This document shows positions 51,243 through 58,717 of a stretch of DNA of 64,000 bases, in pieces. How positions within the stretch are numbered: the first letter of the stretch is position 1; the number at the start of each line of letters is the position of its first letter. This DNA comes from Salinisphaera sp040361255. GTDB lineage: Bacteria > Pseudomonadota > Gammaproteobacteria > Nevskiales > Salinisphaeraceae. Below the pieces are notes generated by a model. It was given only the letters and a program-made list of their open reading frames with translations. It had not been told where the DNA came from and ran no database searches. The translations under genes were made by a program, and so were the position numbers. The stretch spans positions 124,001 to 188,000 of the forward strand of contig NZ_APNG01000005.1 in assembly GCF_040361255.1 (NCBI RefSeq), in the 5' to 3' direction.

Positions 51243-52139
51243 TCAATGCAGCCAGTGGGACAGATCCCGATCGATCAGCTTCGCGGTTGTCCGTATATCG
51301 GTCTCATAGCCTTCAAGCAGACGCTGGCGCAGGGGGCTGGTCAGTTTCGGTGGGGCCATGCCGCAGATACGACCGGTAGGTTGTACGCCGAGTTTTTTCA
51401 TCAAGCGGCCCATCCCGCGATGTTGCTGTGACAGCCGCGCCTGCCAGGCGAATCGTGCTACACGCTGCATGCCGGATGCCGCATTCGTTTGCTTACCGGG
51501 ATCCGGCCAGCTGTTGCAGCGCGCGCCGATAAAATCGCACGTCTGCTGTAGAACATCCTGCGGCTGCTGGATCAGGTCGTCGAACAGAACGACTTTGATC
51601 TGGCTACGGGGGAAGAGGTCGAAAAACTCTTTCAACCGCTCGGCATAAAAGCCGCCCGTGCGGTAGTGATAGCCCCACCAGACGTCATTTTCGATGCGCT
51701 CGTTTTCTACTTCCAACGCGGCTGCGAAGTCTCGGAACGTTTCATAGCCGTCGCGTACGTGATGCATGAACTGCGAAAAGGCCCGGTCCACCGGGTTGCG
51801 CAGCATGCAGATGATCCTGGTCTGCGGGTTGAAATCATGAATCTCCCGCGCCACGCCGGGGAAGTAGAGATAGCCCGGCGAGGCTTCCCCGGTGATTTGG
51901 CCGGCTGCGGCGTTGGCGTAGAGCCGCTCGTATGCCTGCGGGTCGAAGGCCATTTGTGCCGCGTATTGGGCATCCACACCGTGGCCGATCGAGTCGGCAC
52001 TCAGGCCCTTGAAGCAGAAGTAGTGGGGCTCCTTGACGACCGGGAAAAACACGTCGTTCTGAAGGCCAAGCCATTCGTGCAGAATGGTTGTGCCCGACTT
52101 GGCAGCGCCTGCGATAAGGAAATCCGGCCGGTGGTTCAT
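51243..52139 (-). CDS. PAPS-dependent sulfotransferase
   Basis: 298 residues, cytoplasmic or Golgi-like fold, heparan-type family. The 5'-phosphosulfate loop is FLIAGAAKSGTTILHEWLG and the 3'-phosphate motif MLRNPVDRAFSQFMHH is in the middle; FFPVVKEPHYF fits bacterial NDST-like relatives. It would transfer sulfate from PAPS to a carbohydrate, lipid or peptide. ATG 52139 has GAGGG upstream; a frame up to 52184 lacks a site. It is an orphan: no PAPS synthesis or polysaccharide genes adjoin, so the acceptor is unknown. Confidence 0.85.
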   Translation of the reverse strand: MNHRPDFLIAGAAKSGTTILHEWLGLQNDVFFPVVKEPHYFCFKGLSADSIGHGVDAQYAAQMAFDPQAYERLYANAAAGQITGEASPGYLYFPGVAREIHDFNPQTRIICMLRNPVDRAFSQFMHHVRDGYETFRDFAAALEVENERIENDVWWGYHYRTGGFYAERLKEFFDLFPRSQIKVVLFDDLIQQPQDVLQQTCDFIGARCNSWPDPGKQTNAASGMQRVARFAWQARLSQQHRGMGRLMKKLGVQPTGRICGMAPPKLTSPLRQRLLEGYETDIRTTAKLIDRDLSHWLH

Positions 52140-52523
52140 TTGTACGCCCTCTGGGTGTTGTATGGTTACCACCAGAGCAAACATCGCGCCATGTTTTGGG
52201 TGTCATTTGGGGCGGTTTTGGACGCAATTCTTTGCAATTGGCCAAGCGACTTTTGAAAAAATGCGAATCGTCTTCGCGTTTTGCAAAATCATCCGGTCAT
52301 CGCCGTGGCATGGATCGGTCGCACGGGCGCATGCTCGATTGGCCTGGTGGGCGAGCAGGGCCGACGTAATGGATTAGGCGAATCCCCGGCAGCCCTTGAT
52401 CGTTCCTCCGAACAGCGCCCGTGCTCCGCTGTTTTCAATGCCATCAGAAACAACAGCGGCGCCTGACCGCCGTTTTTTGAACTTCGCGGCCGCTCAGTGC
52501 GGCGCGCGAACTCGTGCGGTGGT
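52140..52523. other. Intergenic stretch without a recognised gene
   Basis: About 380 bases between the sulfotransferase start and the end of the sqr gene. It is slightly lower in GC near 52180-52290. Two short open frames (52281-52466 and 52396-52617) have no family features, and I see no clear repeat or hairpin. It contains the sulfotransferase promoter region. Confidence 0.45.
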
Positions 52524-53762
52524 TTATTGCGTCAGCTCGGGTAACGCACGCGGATGCGGCCGGCGCCAGTCATGGCCGCGCAGCATCATCTGCCAGTACA
52601 TCATGGGAAAGACGTGACGCTTGAACAGCCAGTGCAGGCGCCGTGGCTGGCGCGGGTCGAGCGGGAAGCTGGAAACCACTTCCTGGTCGTAGCGGAACTC
52701 GGCGAGCAGCACGCGCCCATGTTCGACGGTGAGCGGACAGGCACCGTAGCCGTCGTAGCGCGGCGCAGCGGCGCCCATGTCGAGCTTATGCAGCACACCG
52801 TCGACCACCGTGGGTACCTGGCGGCGCACCGCAGCCATGGTCTTGGCATTGGGTGTATCGGTGCAGTCACCCAGCGCGAAGACATTGGCGTAGGTGGTAT
52901 GACTCAGCCGGTGGCGATCGACGCTCACCCAGCCGGCTGCACCCGCGAGCGGGCTGCTGCGAATCACATCCGGTGCCGACTGCGGCGGCACGACATGGAG
53001 CATATCGAAATCCCGCGTGACTTCGCCCTCGGCGGTCGCGAAGGTGGCCTGGCGACGCTCGCCATCGACACCAATCAGGTCGTGACCGAAATAAGGCGTC
53101 GCCCCGTAGCCGGCGATGACCTTGTCGAGTTCGCGTGCATAGACCGGCACGCCAAACATGCTCGCGCCCTGATTGTAGAACTCGAGGGTGGCATTCACGC
53201 CGCGGCGGCGCAGCGTGTCGGCCGTCAGGTAGAGCGCCTTCTGCGGCGCGCCGGCGCACTTGATGGGCATGGCCGGTTGGGTAAACAGCGCCCGGCCCCC
53301 GGCGAGTGTCATCGCCAGTTCATGGGTATAGGGCGCGTGGTCGTAATGATAATTCGAGGTCACGCCGTTGCGCCCCAGCGTTTCCGCAAGCCCGTCGATC
53401 GCATCCCAGTTCAGTTGCAGGCCGAGCGCAACCACCAGCACGTCGTAGCTGTGCTGTGCGCCGCTGGCCAGCACCACCCGATTCTGATCCGGTTCGAAAC
53501 GCGCGATCGTGTCGTGTATCCACTCGGCGCCTTCGGGCATGACGTCGGCCTGGGCACGCCGGGTGTGTTGTCGGGGCATATCGCCACCGCCGACCAGTGT
53601 CCAGCCCGGCTGGTAGTAATGATCGGTACTGGGCTCGATAACGCTGACATCGAGTTCGGGATGCCGCCGCAGCAACGCCGAGGCTACGGACAAGCCGGCA
53701 GTTCCGCCGCCGGCAACGAGGACGCGGTGGTGGCTGGCCGGGGCATTCGAGGATTCGGTCAT
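52524..53762 (-). CDS. sqr: Sulfide:quinone oxidoreductase (type II-like)
   Basis: 412 residues. Oxidises sulfide at the membrane and passes electrons to quinone. FAD/Rossmann start VLVAGGGTAGLSVASALLRR, the redox Cys in PMPIKCAGAPQKALYL, VFALGDCTDTPNAKT for the FAD and quinone side, and a second redox Cys in YGACPLTVEHG. These two Cys positions and the APQKALYL context are typical of SQR rather than of other NDH-2-like enzymes. The C-terminal WLFKRHVFPMMYWQMML stretch is amphipathic and could anchor it to the membrane. An AT-rich palindrome upstream suggests regulation. Confidence 0.92.
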   Translation of the reverse strand: MTESSNAPASHHRVLVAGGGTAGLSVASALLRRHPELDVSVIEPSTDHYYQPGWTLVGGGDMPRQHTRRAQADVMPEGAEWIHDTIARFEPDQNRVVLASGAQHSYDVLVVALGLQLNWDAIDGLAETLGRNGVTSNYHYDHAPYTHELAMTLAGGRALFTQPAMPIKCAGAPQKALYLTADTLRRRGVNATLEFYNQGASMFGVPVYARELDKVIAGYGATPYFGHDLIGVDGERRQATFATAEGEVTRDFDMLHVVPPQSAPDVIRSSPLAGAAGWVSVDRHRLSHTTYANVFALGDCTDTPNAKTMAAVRRQVPTVVDGVLHKLDMGAAAPRYDGYGACPLTVEHGRVLLAEFRYDQEVVSSFPLDPRQPRRLHWLFKRHVFPMMYWQMMLRGHDWRRPHPRALPELTQ

Positions 53763-53819
53763 GGCAGATATCTTCTGGTAAGCGGGTGACGCGGGGCGGT
53801 CATTCCTGTGATTTGGTTA

Positions 53820-53845
53820 TTTAATAATTCAAAAAAGTTATTAAA
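53820..53845. promoter_or_regulatory. AT-rich palindrome upstream of sqr
   Basis: TTTAATAA (53820-53827) and its exact complement TTATTAAA (53838-53845), ten bases apart, lie about 58 bases before the sqr start. Sulfide-sensing ArsR-type repressors (BigR/SqrR) bind AT-rich dyads of this kind, but no such gene is in the window. The rest of 53846-54216 shows no gene. Confidence 0.4.
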
Positions 53846-54220
53846 AATAGCGTTAAAGCGCCGGAATGTTATCAGGGAAATCGGCCCTGCAATGGATATA
53901 GATCAATTTGCGCTCTCGAATTCTGCGTTTGGCACCGCTATGAGACTGTCGATGTCACGCGAGCCACGAAACCGCCGGCTGCGCCGCATTCGCCGTAGCG
54001 GCAGAAAAGCCGGTGGCGAGCGATCGTCGATCCGCGTGCTATCGCGGCGTGGCTGTGTGGCGTGTTATCGGCCGGTGCGTAGTCAATATCCAACGCCCAA
54101 ACCGCGAAAACGCCGCGGGCCGGAACGTCGAAATAGTCAATGCGGTTCTCGATGATGTGCGCCGTTCAGCATGCGGCGCGAATATCAGCCCCCGGCTTCG
54201 GGCGATCGATCGTTCGTCTT

Positions 54221-54270
54221 ATTCGCGTGTCTTCGCGATCATTGGCGGACAGCCTGCCTGCTTGCGAACC
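54221..54270 (+). repeat. Dispersed-repeat copy upstream of the TauE gene
   Basis: Three phased decamers ATTCGCGTGT (54221), CTTCGCGATC (54231) and ATTGGCGGAC (54241), followed by the tail AGCCTGCCTGCTTGCG. No hairpin arms. From 54271 to 54380 is an AT-rich promoter-like region (TTATAAC near 54340) for the following gene. Confidence 0.7.
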
Positions 54271-54380
54271 GCCCGCTTCGTTTCATACATACGCAAGACG
54301 CGCCTATAATCTCGTTAAAGAATAAAGATAGATGCTAAAGTTATAACGCTCTTTACGAACAAACGATTGGAGCGCCTGTT

Positions 54381-55202
54381 GTGAGCGTGTTATTCGGTGT
54401 GTTCATCGGCCTGGCGCTGGGGCTGACCGGCGGTGGTGGGTCGATATTCGCCGTACCGCTGCTCATTTATGGGCTGGGTCTGGCCGCGCCCGCGGCGATT
54501 GCCGTGTCGCTGGCTGCGGTGGCGTTCACGGCTGCCTTCGGGGCGATCGAGGCGGGCTGGCGCGGGCTCATCGAATTGCGTGCCGGGTTGATCTTTGCGA
54601 TCGCCGGCATGGTAAGTGCGCCGCTGGGTGTTCATCTGGGCGACCGGGTCAGCGAAACAGTGATCGTGGCGTTGTTCGCGGCGGTCATGTTCGTCGTGGC
54701 CATGCGCATGTTCATGAGTGCGCGCCGTGCGGGCGATGATACGCGTGTCGTGCGCGCCCGCCCGGCGGCCGATGCCGATGACGACCCCGGTACGGTCTGT
54801 CGCTACAGCCGCGACGGCCGGCTGCGCCTGAATGCACCCTGTAGTGCGACGCTGGTCGCGGTCGGACTGGTGGTCGGTGTGATGTCGGGTTTTTTCGGCG
54901 TGGGCGGCGGCTTTCTCATCGTGCCGGCGTTAATGCTCATCACCACCATGGGCATTCACCGCGCGGTATCCACATCGCTGCTGGTGATCACACTCGTGGG
55001 CCTGTCGGGGCTTGCCTCGGCTATCGTGTCCGGACGTGCGATCGATTGGCCATTGACCGCGTTGTTCGTCCTTGGCGGCTTGATCGGCATGGTCGGTGGC
55101 CGCAGTCTCTCGCGCTATCTGGCCGGGCCCGCGCTGCAGTTCGTCTTTGCGTTGGCGATGATCTGTATCGCCGTATTCATGCTGCTGAAAACGATTGTTT
55201 GA
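54381..55202 (+). CDS. TauE/SafE-family anion exporter
   Basis: 273 residues, about eight hydrophobic helices. Two related halves each start with a GLxLGLTGGGGSIFAVPLLI / GVMSGFFGVGGGFLIVPALM stretch, the hallmark repeat of TauE/SafE. Exports sulfite, sulfoacetate or similar anions across the inner membrane. GTG start at 54381 with TGGAG nine bases upstream. Nearby sqr on the opposite strand suggests sulfite or thiosulfate handling. Inserted between the halves is an acidic loop with VCRYSRDGRLRLN (about residues 130-155), a little longer than usual. Confidence 0.87.
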   Translation: MSVLFGVFIGLALGLTGGGGSIFAVPLLIYGLGLAAPAAIAVSLAAVAFTAAFGAIEAGWRGLIELRAGLIFAIAGMVSAPLGVHLGDRVSETVIVALFAAVMFVVAMRMFMSARRAGDDTRVVRARPAADADDDPGTVCRYSRDGRLRLNAPCSATLVAVGLVVGVMSGFFGVGGGFLIVPALMLITTMGIHRAVSTSLLVITLVGLSGLASAIVSGRAIDWPLTALFVLGGLIGMVGGRSLSRYLAGPALQFVFALAMICIAVFMLLKTIV

Positions 55203-55223
55203 GGGGGCGTTCACCCGGGGTGA

Positions 55224-56519
55224 TCAGCCGGCGATCAACGCCAGCCAGCCGGCCAGCGCGCTGAGCGTGATCAACAGCACCGGCACGGTCAGTACGATGC
55301 CGATCCGAAAATACTGGCCCCAGCCGATGGTCAGCCCCTTGCGCGCGAGTACATGCAGCCAGAGCAGGGTGGCCAGGCTGCCGATCGGGGTGATCTTGGG
55401 CCCGAGGTCGCTGCCGACCACGTTGGCATAGATCATGGCTTGCTGGGCCAGGCCGGATACGTGACTGGCGTCGACTGAAAGTGCGACTACCAGCACGGTC
55501 GGCATATTGTTCATCACCGACGACAGGAAAGCGGCGAGAAAGCCGGTGCCGACGCTCGCTACCCATAGTGACTGTCCGCCGAGCCTATCGAGAATAGCCG
55601 CCAGATGGGCGGTCAGGCCGACGCTCTGCAGCCCGTAGACGACCAGATACATGCCCAGCGAGAACACGACGATATCCCAGGGGGCGCCGCGGATCACTTT
55701 CATGTTATCGACCACGGGGCCGCGCTGGGCGAGCCCGAGCAGGACGGCCGCACCGAGCGCGGCGACCGCACACACCGGCACGCCGATGAGCTCGGCCGCG
55801 AACAGGCCCACCAGCAGCAGCCCGAGTACCCACCAGCCGGCCTTGAATACGGTCGCGTCCTTGATCGCCTCACGCGGCTCGCGTAATTGGCCGGGGTCGA
55901 AGCGCGCCGGGATATCACGTCGGAAATACCAGAACACGATCCCGATCGAAGCCGCGACGGAGACGATATAGACCGGCGCCATCACCGCGGCATAGCTGCC
56001 AAAATCCAGGTCGAAGAAATCGGCCGAGACGATATTCACCAGGTTGGAAATCACCAGCGGCAGGCTGGCCGTGTCGGCGATGAAACCGGCCGCCATGACG
56101 AAGGCCAGGGTCGCACCGGCGGAAAACCCCAGCGCGAGCAGCATTTCGAATACGATTGGCGTGAGGATGAGCGCAGCCCCGTCATTGGCAAAAACGGCGG
56201 AAACCAGCGCCCCCAGCAGCATCACCAGCACCAGCAGGCGCGGGCCGCGACCGTCGCCGCGCCGGGCGACATGCAGTGCGGCCCATTCAAAGAAGCCGGC
56301 TTCGTCGAGCACCAGACTGATCAGGATGATGGCCACAAAGGTGAAGGTGGCATTCCAGACGATGCCCCAGACGGTGGCGATATCGCCGATATCGACCACG
56401 CCAGTCGCCAGGGCCACCAGCGCGCCGGCCGACGCGCTCCAGCCGATGCCCAGACCGCGTGGCTGCCAGATGACCAGCGTGAGCGTGGCAATAAAGATAA
56501 GAACGGCAAGAATCGTCAT
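55224..56519 (-). CDS. arsB: Arsenite efflux pump ArsB
   Basis: 431 residues, the classical ArsB length, with about twelve helices. Seen: GIVWNATFTFVAIILISLVL, the conserved VFANDGAALILTPIVFEML, ADTASLPLVISNLVNIVSAD and VMNNMPTVLVVALSV, the ArsB/NhaD signature segments. It exports arsenite or antimonite from the cytoplasm. It follows arsC by 69 bases in the arsRCB operon. Its 3' end converges with the TauE gene. Confidence 0.95.
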   Translation of the reverse strand: MTILAVLIFIATLTLVIWQPRGLGIGWSASAGALVALATGVVDIGDIATVWGIVWNATFTFVAIILISLVLDEAGFFEWAALHVARRGDGRGPRLLVLVMLLGALVSAVFANDGAALILTPIVFEMLLALGFSAGATLAFVMAAGFIADTASLPLVISNLVNIVSADFFDLDFGSYAAVMAPVYIVSVAASIGIVFWYFRRDIPARFDPGQLREPREAIKDATVFKAGWWVLGLLLVGLFAAELIGVPVCAVAALGAAVLLGLAQRGPVVDNMKVIRGAPWDIVVFSLGMYLVVYGLQSVGLTAHLAAILDRLGGQSLWVASVGTGFLAAFLSSVMNNMPTVLVVALSVDASHVSGLAQQAMIYANVVGSDLGPKITPIGSLATLLWLHVLARKGLTIGWGQYFRIGIVLTVPVLLITLSALAGWLALIAG

Positions 56520-56588
56520 GACAGTCCTGGATCGCAGGCAGGCGCGTCACGCCCCGGGGCATGCATCGTTGAAAAGGGGCCGGGCGGC

Positions 56589-57002
56589 TCAGTCGGTCAG
56601 CTCCGCGAGCAGACCTGCGACGCGCTGTTGGATAGCGTCGCGGCTGGCCGCGAAGATCGCGGCGATCTGCGCGCGGCTGCCCTGGGCTTTGGCTGGATCT
56701 TCCAGGCCCCAGTGGCGCTTGTGTGTGCCGGCTGGCAGCAGCGGGCAATGCTCGTCGGCATGGCCACAGACCGTGACCACGATATCGGCCCAGTCGATAT
56801 CCGCGCTGGCGAGAATCGACGATGTCTGCGCTGATATATCGACGCCGGCTGCCTGCATCGTCGCCACCGCGTTCGGATTGAGCCCATGCGCCTCGAGACC
56901 GGCCGAGCGTACGGCAATCTCATTGCCGCCCAGATGACGGGTCCAGCCTTCGGCCATTTGCGAGCGGCAGCTGTTGCCGGTGCATACATAGAGAATATTC
57001 AT
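56589..57002 (-). CDS. arsC: Thioredoxin-coupled arsenate reductase ArsC
   Basis: 137 residues, low-molecular-weight-phosphatase fold. N-terminal VCTGNSCRSQMAEGW contains the CX5R loop, and VTVCGHADEHCPLLPAG holds the two resolving Cys residues as in pI258-type ArsC. Reduces arsenate to arsenite for ArsB. Four bases overlap arsR (ATGA). Confidence 0.95.
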   Translation of the reverse strand: MNILYVCTGNSCRSQMAEGWTRHLGGNEIAVRSAGLEAHGLNPNAVATMQAAGVDISAQTSSILASADIDWADIVVTVCGHADEHCPLLPAGTHKRHWGLEDPAKAQGSRAQIAAIFAASRDAIQQRVAGLLAELTD

Positions 57003-57400
57003 GCGGGGTCGGTCACGGGCGGGGTGCTACAACGTTCGCCGGGTCGATCGACCATGGTGGCCAGCCGTTGTGTATCGCGCATGAAAGGTTCGCTTCGGGC
57101 GTTGGCCTGGGCAGTTGCCTCGATGACCTCGCGTGCCCAGCCGGGCAGTTGTTTGCCGATGCGGTAATACACCCAGACCCGTTCGCGCCGATCATCGAGC
57201 ACGCCGGCGTCGCGCAGCAGTTTCAGGTGCCGCGAAATCTTGGGTTGGGACAGATCGAGCGCATGTACCAGCTCGCAAACGCACAATTCGCCGTGCTGGG
57301 CTATAAGCATCACACAACGTAGCCGTGTGTTATCGGCGAGCGCCTGAAAGAAGTCCTCGGCCGCGATTTCATCCCGCGGGACATCGGTAGGTGTAGCCAT
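56999..57400 (-). CDS. arsR: ArsR-family arsenical-responsive repressor
   Basis: 133 residues. The winged helix has ALADNTRLRCVMLIAQHGEL, then the Cys pair in LCVCELVHALDLSQPKISRH (Cys-x-Cys at the start of the recognition helix region, the classical ArsR type 1 arsenite site), and DDRRERVWVYYRIG for the wing. First gene of arsRCB and adjacent to a nested palindrome, so autoregulated. Extra C-terminal residues include another Cys (GERCSTPP), possibly a third ligand. Confidence 0.95.
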   Translation of the reverse strand: MATPTDVPRDEIAAEDFFQALADNTRLRCVMLIAQHGELCVCELVHALDLSQPKISRHLKLLRDAGVLDDRRERVWVYYRIGKQLPGWAREVIEATAQANARSEPFMRDTQRLATMVDRPGERCSTPPVTDPA

Positions 57401-57454
57401 CGTATTCGAAAAATCGTATATATGGAAAATAGAATATACGAAGTAGCGAATACG
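57401..57454. promoter_or_regulatory. ArsR operator: two nested palindromes
   Basis: Outer arms CGTATTCG (57401-57408) and CGAATACG (57447-57454), inner arms CGTATAT (57415-57421) and ATATACG (57434-57440). The two six-base gaps between inner and outer arms are equal, so the pattern is fully symmetric about 57427-57428. It begins on the base next to the arsR start codon, so repressor binding would cover the ribosome site and promoter. Confidence 0.75.
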
Positions 57455-57520
57455 TCAATCACATAAGCCGTTGTCTCGGCGCTGGCGGCGCGCGCTAACA
57501 CAGCGCCGCCGTGCTGGCGC

Positions 57521-58486
57521 TTAGAGCCCCTGCGCGCCGCGGCGCAGCCAGCCGTGTACGAACGCGAGCTTGCGCCGTGCTGCCTCGGAAAGGGCGAACG
57601 GATACAGATCCGACAGCCCCATCGAGCGATTGACATGATTCACGCCGATGGCAAGCGAGGCGGCGATATGAATCAGACGCTCGGAATCCGGCTCTGCATA
57701 GGGATCCCAGCCGCGGTCGGGCAGTTCGGGCGCGGACAGCCCGGCGGCCATGAAGCTGTCGGTGATGTCGGTCAAATGCAGCAGATGGGCAGTGGTTTCG
57801 GCCCAGTCTTCATGCGGATGCGCCGATGCATAGCTGGTCAGAAAACGCAGCGACCAATCCGGCGGCGGGCCGTTTTCGTAGTGGCGTTGCAGCGCGGTGG
57901 GATAATCCGCGCGTTCGTCGCCGAACATGTCGCGAAATGCATCCAGAAAATCATCGCGCAGACTCAGCCGCCACCACAGCATATGCGCGATCTCGTGGCG
58001 CATATGGCCGATCATGGTCCGATAGCGCTCCTGGAGCGCCTGGCTACGGGTCGCACGGACCACCGGGTCGGCCTCGGTCACGCTGATCGTCACCACGCCC
58101 TGGGCATGGCCCATGGGCACCGGGGCGGTGTCTTCGGCGAGCATGTGGAATACCGGGCGTGTGCCCGGGTCCTCGGGGCGAAACCAGTGCCAGCGACCGA
58201 GATTATCCAGTGTCCAGCGCTTGGCGGCTTCGGTTTCGGCCCAGTTCGCCATCGCACCGTCGATCGCTGGGTCGGGCGCGAGCGCGGTCATCGCACAGGA
58301 GCGACAGAACGCCCCTTGCTCGGGCGCGATCCAGTTACAGCCGATGACTTCGCGGTTAATACAGAACGGCGGCATCGGCACGAAGGCACGGGCCTGCGGG
58401 TCGTAGGCGACCGGCGTGCCCTCGGCGGTGGTGAGATTATCGAACCAGAGTGAACCGGAACCGACGGGGTTGGCGAATACACGCAT
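57521..58486 (-). CDS. Putative zinc metallopeptidase (gluzincin-like HEIAH)
   Basis: 321 residues. The catalytic MIGHMRHEIAHMLWW supplies HExxH, and ASAHPHEDWAETTAHLLHL provides a downstream Glu/His as in the family with an N-terminal zinc ribbon. FCINREVIGCNWIAPEQGAF and CRSC are the remaining Cys residues. The N-terminus (MRVFANPVGSGSLWFDNLTT) lacks the first two Cys that other members use for their zinc ribbon, so the ribbon looks incomplete. Soluble; its substrate is unknown. About 230 bases separate it from the acyl-CoA ligase gene. Confidence 0.8.
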   Translation of the reverse strand: MRVFANPVGSGSLWFDNLTTAEGTPVAYDPQARAFVPMPPFCINREVIGCNWIAPEQGAFCRSCAMTALAPDPAIDGAMANWAETEAAKRWTLDNLGRWHWFRPEDPGTRPVFHMLAEDTAPVPMGHAQGVVTISVTEADPVVRATRSQALQERYRTMIGHMRHEIAHMLWWRLSLRDDFLDAFRDMFGDERADYPTALQRHYENGPPPDWSLRFLTSYASAHPHEDWAETTAHLLHLTDITDSFMAAGLSAPELPDRGWDPYAEPDSERLIHIAASLAIGVNHVNRSMGLSDLYPFALSEAARRKLAFVHGWLRRGAQGL

Positions 58487-58663
58487 TGCGCTAGGGCTCC
58501 AGAACGAGGCCAGAAAAAACGAACATACGGCCCACGTTCGGCCGTTCGGCTGCGTGGGTCAACCGCCATGCGGGCAAACACCTTGGCCGCCAGTGCCCGC
58601 CCCGGGCCGGCGTACATGGCGGCGATGCGCTGATTGCGCTGGGCCGAAGCGCAAGACGATCAT

Positions 58664-58694
58664 AAAAAAGCCCGGCCTGTAACACAGGCCGGGC
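58664..58694 (-). terminator. Rho-independent terminator of the acyl-CoA ligase gene
   Basis: Stem GCCCGGCCTG (58670-58679) with its complement at 58685-58694, five-base loop, and on the minus strand a run of six T. It starts about 24 bases after the stop of the gene at 58718. Confidence 0.9.
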
Positions 58695-58717
58695 ATGAAT
58701 GACGGCAAAGCGGTCGA

